Source of the DNA: Helianthus annuus
Lineage: Eukaryota > Streptophyta > Magnoliopsida > Asterales > Asteraceae
Length of the DNA: 64,000 bases
Direction: 5' to 3'
NCBI RefSeq assembly: GCF_002127325.2
Contig: NC_035444.2
Span: 84,433,675 to 84,497,674, forward strand
Part shown: positions 22,613 to 34,479 of the stretch, piece by piece
Layout: the number at the start of each line of letters is the position of its first letter
Numbering within the stretch: position 1 is the stretch's first letter
Made by a program: the position numbers and the translations under genes
Notes under the pieces: generated by a model
Seen by the model: only the letters and a program-made list of their open reading frames with translations
Told to the model about the DNA's origin: nothing
The model's database searches: none

Positions 22613-24502
22613 TTGACAAACTTTATCTCTCTCATCTCAACCAAATTTACATCAAGCTTCATTAAAAAGCTTTTGTTCCATATTAAAAAAAAACCCACCA
22701 CCACTAAAAGTTTGTTCAAGATTAAAAACAATACCCACCACCACCATCGCAGCGGTGGTTACGAGATCCAGTGCGTGAGAGTCATGATCCAGCAATGTTT
22801 AATAGATCCGATGGTGGTTTCAAGATCCAGCGGTGGTCAACAAATCCGATGTTGAAGATGATGTTTCAGATGTTGAAGATGATCCAAAAGATGTTTGATG
22901 TTGAACATGATGTTCCAGATCTAAAAGATCCTCCAGATCCATAAGTATGTTTGTGTTTTTGTAGATCTTCATTTTTTGTGTTTTGTAGATCTCTAACTTT
23001 TATGTAATTTTCAGATTTGCAATTTTTTTGTGTTACTGATCTAAAAGGTCCTCCAGATTTGCAATTTATGTTTTGTAGATCTTCATTTTTTTGTGTTTTA
23101 TAGATCTGCAACTTTTTTTTTATTTTTTTTTTGTTTTAAGAAGATGAATGTTATTAAGTTCTTGTTTTCTGGATATGTGGTTTTTTTATTACTGATTTTA
23201 TGATTGAATCTAAAAAATCTATTGTTGTTGGATTCTTGTTAATGAAGTTATATTTTTTATATACATTTTGTAACATTGCTAGTTACATTACTTGTGTTGG
23301 ATTATTGTTAATGAAGATTATCTTTGATGTAACAATTCTCATAACAATTCTTTTGCATCTTAGTTACTAAAAGTAATAACCAAAGAAAAAATGCATGTTA
23401 CATTTTTTCGTGTTACATAAATTGTGCATGTTACTGAAAATAAAGTGCATTGTTACACTTTTTTAGATTGTTGTAAAAATAAAGTGTGTTGTTACATTTT
23501 TTTCCCGATTATCGTAAAAATAAAGTGACAATTACAAAAACAAAGTGTGTTGTTACATTTTTTTGTGTTAGAAATGTAACAATCAATCAAAGCAAAAAAT
23601 GCATGTTACATTTTTTTTGTGTTACAGAAATAATGCCCGTTACAGAAATGTAACAATCAATCAAAGGAAAGTGTTGCATTTCTTTGTGTTACAAAAAAGT
23701 GTTACATATGTGAAGTAAAATTGATCATGTAAAAATTGTAGTGTACGTACCAACATGTAACATATTTTAGTAGGAAGACGACTTTTGTAACAATGTGATG
23801 CAATATAACACTTTGTGTCGGACGAGAAAGAAAAGAAAACACGTTACACTTTTATGTATGTGGATATCCTTTAAATGATAACGTTATTTTTTTGTACATT
23901 TTTTTGAAATTATATAGAAAATGTAACGTTATTTGTAGAATGAAACCTTAATAAGATGGTACATATAATGTAACTATTCAACGTGTATATCCAGTTTTTC
24001 ACCTAATGCTTTTACATTTATTTGTTATATACTACACCAGTGGCCCAAAACAACTTTATGAAGAAGTTGACACTTTTTTTTCGTTAATATATATGAATTA
24101 ATAAAAAGCCATCATTTCATGAATGGACCTTAGGGTGATATACATATTTTATTGTTTTTTTAATAAGAAAAAGATGCACGAGAAAGGGGACACATTGGAA
24201 AAGGAATTTGTCAGAACTTTTTTCTTTTCTTTTTTTTTAATATGTATTTTTGAATTATATGTTCAAAAAGATGCACGAGAAATGGGACACATTGGAAAAG
24301 GGGACACATCAAAGGAAGTCAGATGCAGAGTTGATTCTATCCCCATTTTACCCTTAGATGTACAATTTATTGATTAATATGACAAAAAGTAAGAGAGATA
24401 ATACCCAAACACATCACAACCATCCATCTCTTCTAATCAATGGTAGATGTTGAGTTTCTTGGGTTTTCTCAACTCAAGTGGGTTTTCGATTTATCCTTGC
24501 CC

Positions 24503-24505
<3 letters not shown>
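22613..24505. mobile_element. Region with one TA-type element end; GTTACA-rich interior
   Basis: The right end, read as complement, is GTAGGGCAAGGATAAATCG, then TTGAGTTGAGAAAACCC, next to a long TA tract (24506-24574). This matches the ends of the 26.2-31.0 kb element. The interior repeats GTTACATTTTTTTGTGTTAC-like words (about 23230-23830), a ~100-bp duplication (about 22916-23110) and a ~37-bp duplication AAAAAGATGCACGAGAAA (about 24168 and 24266). The left end was not identified. No coding sequence is recognised; short His/Thr-rich frames near 22690 are simple sequence. Confidence 0.5.
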
Positions 24506-24574
<69 letters not shown>

Positions 24575-24575
<1 letters not shown>

Positions 24576-25926
24576 CAACCCTAAAAAAAACCGACACCCT
24601 CATAAATTTTCCGCCACCCTAATATATTTTAAAATATCCCAATATGTCCTAAAATACACTCCATACGTGAAAATGGGCCCGAATACCTTAAATATTATTA
24701 AAAATAATTAAAAATTGAATTTTTGGGGTTTAGGCGGGCCGCGTAACCCACCCCTTAAGCTTACGCGGGCCGCGACAACTTAAAAACCTGGCAAAACCCT
24801 GGGCCGCCACGTGGCCCAACACACGGCGAAGCTAGTTGCTGACCCGGACAAGCTAGGACGTTGACCAGAGTTGACGCGGGCCGCGTAGGCCCTTGTATTC
24901 TCTTACGCGGGCCGCGTAGAACCCGAACTCAGCCCCTATAAAGCTGGAGCTCAGGCCTTCAGTCGAATTCGTTCAAAACTTTCTTTCTTTCTCTCAATTT
25001 TACGTAGTGTTCACTATACTCAGGTATTATACCCCCCTAAATAGCGAGGTTCTGCTCCGATGTAAGTATCATAACCCCTGGAGACGTATTAGATACTCTG
25101 CTCGATTGATCTAGGGTTCCGTAACGGCTGTTGTGGTTCTGCCCGATGTAGTCGTTGGAATGCCGTCTCGGGGAGGGTATTACTAATGTTAAAATGGGTT
25201 ATTATACTAACACGCGTGCAATTGTGTAATTTATAGATTGTCACCAGGAAACCCTAAAGGATAACCTAAGACAGCAAAGTGAGTAATCTCCTTTTTGCAA
25301 ATTGTTTTTACAATACCTCACTTAATTAATTATACATTAAGCAGTCATTGAATATTTGTAAGGATACAATTACAGTCGGTAAATTTGGGGTTTTGTATAC
25401 AAAATTTGTAACTGCCTTGCGAGGAGTAACATGACCATAAGTCGGAACGACAGTACCGTGGGTGGTAATTGATAGGATTTGGAAACAAATGTAATTGCGG
25501 AAGCGCCCTCAATACTGTACAATGGTTTTTATTAAAAACTCGATTGAACTGGGATTCACTCACCAGTATTTCCCACTGACAAAATGTTTTTAAAATGCGT
25601 TTCTGGTAACAATATGTGAAAGCCAAATAGAAGGCAGCTGGACAACACTGAAGGCTTGGAAAAATGGCAATAAAGTTACCTAAAAGAAATAGATGTTTTT
25701 ACTAAATAAAAATAGGATTTATTCATATGAAAAAGTGTGTACTGAAAAAACTTGGGTCTTATCCCATGTGTTTAATATTATGAAAGTGTGGTATTTTACT
25801 CTGATAAAATATTTCCTAACTACGGTCCTGATGTAAATTCTGCCAAACTAGACAAAAACAGGATACCACCGAAATTGACCACGGCCGCCCGTTCCCAGGT
25901 TTGTATAAAGGGACGGGGTTGCGACA
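24575..25926 (+). mobile_element. Probable solo LTR (~1.35 kb) inserted in a (TA)n tract
   Basis: Ends GGGACGGGGTTGCGACA directly before a TA tract. The 5' end begins around AACAACCCTAAAA directly after a TA tract, without a clean TG, so its exact start is uncertain. TATA box TATAAAG at 24937-24943. Four GC-rich words near CGGGCCGCG (about 24733, 24764, 24874 and 24905) recall the ACGCGGGCCGCG in the 3.3 kb LTR. No coding region. The target duplication would be TA and cannot be measured. Confidence 0.65.
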
Positions 25927-25943
25927 ATATATATATATATATA

Positions 25944-26167
25944 TAGAAAGTATATCGTACATTACGACTTAATGTACTTCACGTACAACAACGTGCGTGA
26001 TTTGTTATATAACATGCGTGATTAATGTTTTCAATATGCGTGATTATTGTGTTTCAACATGCGTGATTTTGGATTTTTGAGTTATAGCGTGCGTGATTTT
26101 AAAATGAACGTGCGTAATTACCTGTCGTACGTAATGTACGTTAAGCCGTAATGTACGTTAACCTTCC

Positions 26168-26170
<3 letters not shown>
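25944..26170. mobile_element. TA-flanked MITE with GCGTGATT repeats, 227 bp
   Basis: Terminal inverted segments around CGTACATTACGACTTAATGTAC on the left and GTACGTTAAGCCGTAATGTA on the right, between TA tracts 25927-25943 and 26171-26217. Inside, about six copies of a (AAC)ATGCGTGATT word spaced 20-35 bp apart. Confidence 0.78.
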
Positions 26171-26220
<50 letters not shown>

Positions 26221-26989
26221 GAAGGATAAAGATAAAACTTATTTGCGGTGAGAAAACCTAGTAAAACTTATCATAACCATTGATCTAAATGATCTAATGG
26301 TTGGAGAAATAAGATATTATTTTGATTTAAATATATTACTTTCTTTATGTTGAAAAGTGGTTTAAGGGGTATTTTGGTACGTACACATGTCTATCTCTCT
26401 TCTCATATGTACTCTACTTTTAATGCATTCTCTCTCCATCATAACATTCTCTACTTTTAATGCATTTTCTCTCCATCATAACATTCTCTCTCTAGATCTC
26501 ATAGTTCTATGTCTTCATCTCGATTACTTTCACCATTAATTCAAAAGAGAAAGCAACCCAATCTTCTCACATGAGTTTCCTTTCACCATTAATGGAAAAG
26601 AGAAAGCAAACAATTCTGATCAGTGGGTGAACGATTACAAGATGAAGTTTTATATAAAAAGAAAGTTGTTTTAGAGAGAAAAACAACAATCTTCATTGTG
26701 TTCATCTAGAACACCAAGCACACACGCACTAGTATGTGAGAGAGAAGCAGATTTGAACCTAATTTACCATGATTTAGAGAGAGACAACAATCTTCATCGT
26801 GATCATCAGGCGGTTCTAGATCCAGTAAGTGTTTTAGGGATAGAAAGTTGCTGTTTTAAAAAGAGAAACAACAAATCTTCATCGCGTTCATCTAGAACAA
26901 CAAGAACAAACGCACAAGTGTGTGAGGGAGAAGCAGGTTTGAACCTAATTTACCACGATTTTAGAAAGTGAAACAACAATCTCTTAAGT

Positions 26990-28320
26990 TTTTTATTTTG
27001 AAAAATCATGTTACACTTGATTTTTTGTTAAAATGGTTGTAAATATGTTTTTGTATGCTCAAAGTGTTCTAGTAATGGATAAATGTGTATGTAATTTGCA
27101 GGTTTTTGTTTCTGTGTTAAAATCATTTTTAGTTTTTTTTATATTCTTAATTGTTATTTGATTACAAATCTATGTCTTTTTAAATGTTGAAATGTTGTTT
27201 TAGATGGGTTGTTAGTTGTCTTGTATAAAGTTACCATAGATATCACATTTTCATTACCATGATTTAATAGTTGATGATCTCGTTTATTTTACAAATAAAA
27301 GTTGTTGTTTTTTTTTGCTGGCATAATTAGCTACATGTGTTGTAACAATGTTACACATGTTACTTATAGTTACACCAGCCCTATCTTGGACACAAAAGGG
27401 ACAGCACATATGTAACACATGTTTGTAACTTGTGTTACACTAGAGGGTAACACATGTATAACACGTAACACATGTTACATACATGTTACATTTGTGTTAA
27501 TAAGTTTAACTTTAGGAGATTAACACTAATGTACTTGTTTTGTTCATAGGTGAATGGATATTTGTGTTCAAGATAAAGATGGTCATCAAGATGCGAAGCA
27601 TAGCTAGATTTTTGTTAACTTTTGATAGTTTTTGGATCATTTTCACACTTGATTTTTTTTGTTAAAATGGTTGTTAATATGTTTTTGTGTGCTTAAAGTG
27701 TTCTAGTTAATGGGTAAATGTTTATGTTGTTTGCAGGTTTTTATTTTTGTGTTAAAATCATTTTGAATTTTGGATATGCTCAGTTGTTGTTTGATTACAC
27801 ATCAATATCTTTTAAAATGTTGAAATGTTGTTTTAGATGGGGTGTTAGTTGTCTTGTACAAACTTCACTCGAATATCACATTTTCATTACCTTTAGAAAG
27901 TACATAATTTAATAGTTGATGATCTCGTTTATTTTACAAATAAAAAGTTGTGTTTTTTTTTTTTGCTAGCATAATTAGCAGGTACATATGTTGCAACAAT
28001 GTTACACATGTTACTTATAGTTACACCAGCCCTTTCTTGGACAAAAAAGGGGCTGCACATATGTAACACATGTTTGTTAATGTTACATATGGTTGTTACA
28101 TGTGTTACAACAAAAGTTTACATATGTATAACACGTAACAAATGTTATATACTTGTTGTTACATTTGTGTTAGTAAGTTTAATTTTAGGAGATTAACACT
28201 AATATGCTTGTTTTGTTCATAGGTGAATGGATGTTTATGTTCAAGATAAAGATGGTTATTAAGACGTGAAGCATAGCTAGAGTTTTGTTATCTTATGATA
28301 GTTTTTGGATCATTTTTGGA
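26990..28320. repeat. ~640-bp direct duplication in the left arm
   Basis: Two diverged copies (about 26990-27620 and 27640-28320) share, in order, GTTAAAATGGTTGT, AAAGTGTTCTAGT, TGTTGAAATGTTGTTTTAGA, GTTGATGATCTCGTTTATTT and TTTGTTCATAGGTGAATGGA. Confidence 0.75.
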
Positions 28321-29043
28321 TCATTTTTATATATTTAAGTTTGCATAAACATTTTTGTTACGTTTAAGTTTGATTGTAATGTGTTCAAATACTAACAACC
28401 CATGATGGTATAAAACTTACTAACACCAACTATTGATATAAAACTAGTTATTTTTTTTATAAGCATTACAACTATTGATATAAAACTCATTTTTATTTAC
28501 ATTGTTAGTAAGCCCATTTTTGGATGAAGACGGATGTTGTGAAGGCCATTTTTTTGGATGTAATAACTAAATGTTACATGTGTAACCTTGATGTTGTAAC
28601 ATTTTATTCCCACCAATAAACGATGTGGATGATAAAGAGTCGCCAGTATCTTCGCGTTTGGGCTCCGAAGTTTTTTAACTGATATTAGTAGTTTGTACGA
28701 TGCTAACCAGGTCCCAGTTGTTGCTTAATCAGGTTACACATGTTACACAAGATATAACATGTGTAAACTGGAAACACTTGTGTAACATTTCAGTGTAACA
28801 CACGTTACAGGTTATATCCCTAAAACATGTTTACCTATAATTACTTACAAAATATAAAGCAAAGTAGTAACACAACTTTTAAGAATGTTACACACGTTGT
28901 AGAGAAGATGTTACATGTGCGCACACAATGTAACATATGTAACATGACGACAAGTGTCACGTGTGATCTTTTTTGTTACCCTAGGGTGCTAAACGTATTA
29001 CGACGTTCATAACACACGTAAACCTATACTAACATCCGTCCCT

Positions 29044-29241
29044 ATGTCCACAGATGATCTAGAATATACTCCACATTACCATCTTTACGAGTGTTCTAAT
29101 GGCACTAAATTATGGACATCGATTGTCAGCGAGCAGTATCATCCTGTTATTGGTAAATCATACGACAGACTGGAAGAACTTCTTGCCATGTATAAGACTT
29201 ATGACCAACAAGTTGGGTTCAATGTAAAAAATATACGTTAA
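29044..29241 (+). pseudogene. FAR1/FHY3-like (MULE-transposase-related) N-terminal fragment
   Basis: A 65-codon open frame. The second half, HPVIGKSYDRLEELLAMYKT then YDQQVGFNVKN, matches the start of the FAR1 DNA-binding region as I know it: a P-x-x-G-x-x-(Y/F) lead, a (D/E)-rich helix ending in (M/F)Y, then a GF-x-(V/I) strand before the zinc-binding Cys. FAR1-type proteins are descended from Mutator-like transposases. The Cys and His ligands and all downstream domains are missing. It sits near the centre of a TA-flanked foldback element, so it is either a captured host fragment or a relic of the element's own transposase. Similarity is from memory. Confidence 0.5.
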
Positions 29242-30995
29242 TGCAAATTTTTTATCTACTAATAACATTGTTAATAACAACTCTAGGTACATATGTATCA
29301 TGAAGTGTATTTTTTGTCCCTTTAATTCGTTACACTAGTCTCATATACTTATAGTTACATATATTACTTGTTTACTAATTGATATGACATTTTGGACGAT
29401 GCAATGTTGTTACATATGTAATTTTACTAAGTTTAAATTGACACAAAGGGGCTGACATATGTAACACATGTTTATAACATGTGTTACACTATGGGGAAAC
29501 ATATGTATAGCCATGTTACACATGTTACATATAGTTGTTACATGTGTTAAAACGTCTAGGTTACACATGTTACATATAGTTGTTACATCAAAAAAAATTG
29601 CCTTCACAACAACATCCGTATTCATCGAAAATGGGCACACTAACAATGAAAATAAAAATGAATTTTATATCAACAGTTGTAATGCTTCTAAAAATGGTCT
29701 TCACAACAACATTCGTCTTCACAACACATAGCAGCCAACAAAAAAACACACCATCATCACCATGAAAACTTGATGATGCGTTGTAATCCTTCGGCGGGCT
29801 TCGCTTCTTGATAACCATCCTCATCTTGAACACAAAACATCTTTTCACCTATGAACAAAGCAAGTACATCAATGTTAATCTTCTATAGTTAAATTTATCA
29901 ATCTCCTATGTAAGATGTGTAACGTGGCTATACATGTGTTACATATGTGTAACCCCCTTTGTGTCCCAAAAAGGGTTGGAGTAACTATAAGTAACTTGTG
30001 TAACATTGTTACTACATATGTAGCTAATTATCCCACAAAGAACACTCCTTCTTATATGTAAATCAAACGAGATATTCCGAATAAATTATGAAGTTTATAC
30101 ATTTTAACATTTAACAACCCATCTAAAAAACATTTTAACATTTAAACTTACTATTACGAAAATGTGTAACACATTGTATGCAACATATATTGCCCCAAAG
30201 TGTAACACCTTGTATGCAACATATATTGCCCCGAAGTGTAACACCTTGTATGCAACATATATTGCCGCGAAGTGTAACACATGTTACAACATATAGGACA
30301 AACAGTTTAGAATGTAGCTGGCAGAAATGTAGAAGGCAGAAATGTAACATACGTAGCTAATTATGGCAGCAAAAATTTGAAACATTTAACACTAATTATA
30401 AAAAAAACACACCATCGTCACCACGAAAACATGCTGATGCGTTATAATCCTTTGGCGGGCTTCGCTTCTTGATAACCATCTTCATCTTGAACACAAAACA
30501 TCTATTCACCTATGAACAAAACAAGTACGTCAATATTAATCTTCTATAGTTAAACTTATTAATCTCCGTCTAAAAAACATTTTAACATTTAAACTTACTA
30601 TTACATTAAGTACAAATGTGTAACACCATGTATGCAACATATATTACCCCGTGTGTTCTTGGTGTTCTTCTTGAACATGATGAAAGGATGATGTTTCTCA
30701 CTCTAAAACATCCGTTCTCTCTCTAATATCTACTGTATTATTTTGAAAATGGCTGAATGAAAAGAGATATATAAGAGAGAGAGAGAGAGAGAGAGAGACA
30801 GTGATATGACATAAAGAAAATGATGGGATGGGGAAGGGTGAGGTGATGGGTTGAACAAAATGACCAAATTACCCTTTATACATGTGTTTTTAATAGATGA
30901 TATGGATGAATCTTGTCCACACAATCTAGGTTTCCCAAGTTTTCTCAATTATAGGGGTTTTCTTCATATACTTACACTATATATATATATATATA

Positions 30996-31161
30996 CACAC
31001 TAATCCTAGCCCTTGATTATCAATACACAAGTGTAAATCAATGGGCAGGATTTGATGATGAAAACTCACTAGTGTATTTTACGATTTGATGATATAAATC
31101 AATGGCCAGGATTTGTTCACTCAGTTCACAAATTCACTAGTGTTCACTCTAGAATCTCACC
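30996..31161. mobile_element. Small TA-flanked element, 166 bp
   Basis: Between TA tracts 30978-30995 and 31162-31194. The right end, read as complement, is GGTGAGATTCTAGAGTGAAC. A ~65-bp internal duplication has AATCAATGGGCAGGATTTG and AATCAATGGCCAGGATTTG. The left terminal match is weak. Confidence 0.5.
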
Positions 31162-31194
31162 ATATATATATATATATATATATACATATATATA

Positions 31195-31454
31195 GGGTGA
31201 GGTTCCTGTAAAAATGACATTTTTTCGTGAGAAGGCATAGAAATTGACATGTAGGCATCATGTTTTGATCTTAGGCATGATGTTTTTCTTGGCATGGTGT
31301 TTTAAGTTTTAAGCCTAGAATTCATTGTATTGTGTCTTAAATTGTTATGTTTGGTGTTTTTCTTGCCAAAACAACCCAAAACATTATGTCTACATATGAA
31401 TTTTTTTGCCTTGTCACACTTTAAACAAAAATGTCCTTTTTACAGGATACTAAG

Positions 31455-31459
<5 letters not shown>
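31195..31459. mobile_element. TA-flanked foldback element, GGTTCCTGTAAAAA family, copy 2
   Basis: The left end GGGTGAGGTTCCTGTAAAAA and right-end AATGTCCTTTTTACAGGATA match the element at 13854-14259, as does the internal GGCATCATGTTTTG. It is shorter, and the GTGTGAGAAG word is deleted from the left arm. Confidence 0.75.
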
Positions 31460-31528
<69 letters not shown>

Positions 31529-31908
31529 CGGGATTTAGAGAAAATGGTAGAAAGTGTGAGAACGGTGAGAACGCTTATCAATCGTCCGATCAAAACAATC
31601 TATGGACTACGTGGACGCGCTTCAATAAGGGTAAAAGCGTCTTTTGACTACTCCAAACAAAACGCCATCTCATGAAAATAAAACGCTAAAACAAAAATCA
31701 CACAACATTCTGCTAAAAACGCCATTAGATATAAAACGCCAAACTTAATTATAGTAAAATCCCGCCTAAAAAACTGCCAAAAAATCCTATATATACAATA
31801 ACTCAGACCTTCAATTAAAAAACACAAACAAAAACCCCAAACGCCATATTTAATATATACCATTCGAGTGATAAAGGCCAGAAAACCCAAAAATCAAATA
31901 TATTACTG

Positions 31909-32010
31909 TCAATAAAGTGTAGCTGTATGGTGTGGACAACATTGCCAGTTATCTTTCTTAACTGAGGATTAACTATGTTATCCAACACCATACAGCAACA
32001 CTTTATTGAT
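31909..32010. repeat. Short near-perfect hairpin inside the 31.5 kb element
   Basis: TCAATAAAGTGTAGCTGTAT on the left pairs with the complement of ACAGCAACACTTTATTGA on the right. Arms are about 27-35 bp with one or two mismatches, and the loop is about 40 bp. No equivalent was noticed in the 10 kb copy. Confidence 0.65.
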
Positions 32011-32999
32011 TTTAGCATGATCAAATTTACAGTTTTAAGATGGTTTATTTTGGGGCGTTCTTTTTCTCGGTAAAACGCCAAAAAAGATAACATTTTGGCT
32101 GAAAGGGTGTAACCTCAATAACATTTTGCTGTATGAGATGAACAAAAATTATAGAAAAAGAGGCTGATTTCATACGAAAGTCGAAACAGCCAGTGAAGAT
32201 TCTTCAAAAAGAAGAAAGAGACTGGTGACAGTGAAGATTTGAAGATCAATATTTTTTTATTTAATTTTCTTTTTCAGTTGATTGTTATTTAATTAACAAA
32301 CGCTATATTTAATAAAAACGCCAAAAAGGCAAATGTCTTACACCTTTGGCGTTTATCAAAACATCATAAAATTACTTTGGACAAGTATTATAAAAAAACT
32401 TTTTTTTTATTTTTATGTATTCTTTTTTTATTTTCCTATTGAGTTGATTGTTGTATAATAAAAACGCCATATATAATAAAAAGGCCAAAAAAGCCAAAAT
32501 GCTTGTTTAAACGATATCATCCCGTTAAACGCCCCCCGCCCCCCCCCCCCCAAACTCCAAAACTATAATAAAATTAGTTTGAAAAAGTATTATAAAAAGC
32601 CTAAAAAAAATAAAAAAACAAAAAATAAAAAATAAAAAACAAACTTTAAAATGTAACTAGATACAGTAATTTAAAATTAGAAAAACTGAAGATAGGGAAA
32701 ATTTATTATATTAGAATCTAAAACGCCAAACTTGAAAGATGGGACGTGTTACAGACTTTAGAGATAAAGCCTGTCAAAAACAATAATTACAAACAGTAAT
32801 TGAAAAGACGAATACTTTATTATAATAACGCACCGCCTAACTTAGGCGCCAAAAAGAGATCCTATAAAATGATACATCTCAGCAACTTCCATTTGGTCAA
32901 ACCAAAAAAAATAAACAAACACCAATACTACTAAATACCACTCACTGTAAAGCGCCAAAAAAATCAAAGATGGCTAATACGCTTTCTTGGATATTCAGT

Positions 33000-33310
33000 T
33001 TTGTTATTCGTCAAGTTTCACTGAATGAACTGTTAGCGAAGGCGAGTAACTCAAAAAGATTTTGCTGCATGAGATGGACAAAAATTCAAGAAAAAGATAC
33101 TAATGCCAGTCATATGGCATTTTGTATTTTTTGTTCTTGAAGAAGGCTTGGATGAGGAGAAGAGATCAATGACACTGAAGAGTGGGATGATGATAAAGAT
33201 GAAAATCAACATGAAGAAAAAGCGAAAAACCCACCTACACATCATAGATCTATGTCCCCAAACATCCACAAAAAAGCAACTTCAACAGACGAGCAGGCAA
33301 AAAAATCAAA
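33000..33310 (+). pseudogene. Coding remnant shared with the 10 kb element
   Basis: Frames here read VRQVSLNELLAKASNSK-like and then RWTKIQEKDTNASHMAF-like segments before stops. They parallel the remnant at 10621-10900 (same LHEMDK and SHM/THM contexts, with CTGCATGAGATGGACAAA in both). At least one frame change and several stops break it. Family not recognised. Confidence 0.4.
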
Positions 33311-33896
33311 CCGATGGGTTTGTTAAGTTTTACATAAAACGCCATATTTTGGTGTCAGTTCTTGTTCTATTAAAGAACAAAGAGACCGGTGACAGTGAAT
33401 ATTGTGAAGAGAGATCCAATTAGGATTTTTAATTTATTTTATTCGCTTGTATTTTTTTTTACTGTGGCTGAAATATAATCCAACAATTGTAAAGCGCCAA
33501 GATAACCAAAACGCCAAAATGTTTATAAGAAATAATATAACAATGGGCCAACTTGTTTAAAACGCCTTGAAAAACGCCATTCAAAATAGATTTCCTGACC
33601 CCCTGGGTTACAATGGCATACGATTTGAATAAACACCATAAACGCCAAAATGTTAATAAGATGAAACCATTAAACGCCATTAAATATTGAATTTGGTTAA
33701 CGCCAAAAATCTTAAAAACCAACAATATTGGGAAAAGCGGAACTGGAAAAGAAGAAAATGAAAGGACAAAAAAGCCCCTCTGCCCTTTTCTAAGCGGCGT
33801 GACACGTGTTAGGCCAGGAAGCGTTCTCACCGTTCTCACACTTTTGATCGTTTTCTCCTGATCCCGTTTCTATATATATATATATATATATATATA

Positions 33897-34255
33897 GGTA
33901 GAGTATCCTGTACACTAATCCAGAAGTGTAAGAAGTGTGAGAAGGGTATTATAACACTATATATATATAACACCATATAAACACCGTATAACACCATATA
34001 ACACCATATAACACTATGTAACACTATGTAACACTATATAACACTATATAACAAATATAACACTATATTTTGTCTGATAGCATGTTTATGATAGATGTAT
34101 AGTGTTATATATTGTTATTTTTGTGTTATATAGTGTTACATAGTGTTATATGGTGTTATATGGTGTTATATGGTGTTACATAGTGTTATACAGTGTTTAT
34201 ATGGTGTTATATAGTGTTATAATACACTTATGAATTAATGTACACTATCCCTACC
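33897..34255. mobile_element. TA-flanked foldback element built of 10-bp AACACCATAT units
   Basis: The left end GGTAGAGTATCCTGTACACT pairs with right end TGTACACTATCCCTACC. The left arm has about ten AACAC(C/T)AT(A/G)T units (about 33953-34065), and the right arm carries their complements (about 34098-34225). TA tracts 33871-33896 and 34256-34278 flank it. Confidence 0.8.
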
Positions 34256-34479
34256 ATATATATATATATATATATATAGGGTAGGGTTCATGCGAGAACC
34301 ACCTTTATTGCGAGAACCGCGAGAACCAATGTGAACAGGGGGCAATTTTGTAAATAACAAACAACTTTTAAAAAAACTCGCTTACCTGATTCCCTTTACC
34401 ATCGGACTTTAATCAGTAATTAAACTACATTTAATAAAAACTTTCATGTCCACTATCTCCAACCTCTGATTAGATCCAG

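Larger units (their letters stand above)
26218..30977. mobile_element. TA-flanked 4.76 kb foldback element with GTTACATGTGTAAC repeats
   Basis: The left end is GGGGAAGGATAAAGATAAAA, then GCGGTGAGAAAACC. The right-end complement is AGTGTAAGTATATGAAGAAA, then AATTGAGAAAACTTGGG. TA tracts flank it (26171-26217 and 30978-30995). The left arm has a ~640-bp direct duplication (about 26990-27620 and 27640-28320). Related sequence returns inverted in the right arm, itself duplicated (about 29740-30060 and 30390-30680). GTTACA/TGTAAC words are abundant throughout. A short FAR1-like coding fragment lies between the arms. Confidence 0.75.
31525..33870. mobile_element. TA-flanked TIR element, AAAACGCCA family, copy 2 (2.35 kb)
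   Basis: The left end GGGTCGGGATTTAGAGAAAA then GTGTGAGAACGGTGAGAACG, and right end CGTTCTCACCGTTCTCACAC then CTCCTGATCCCGTTTC, match the element at 10085-12553 closely. It lacks a ~47-bp segment near the left end that the first copy has. About 20 copies of the (A)AACGCCA word are spread through it. TA tracts at 31460-31524 and 33871-33896. Carries a coding remnant (about 33000-33310) shared with the 10 kb copy. Confidence 0.82.
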
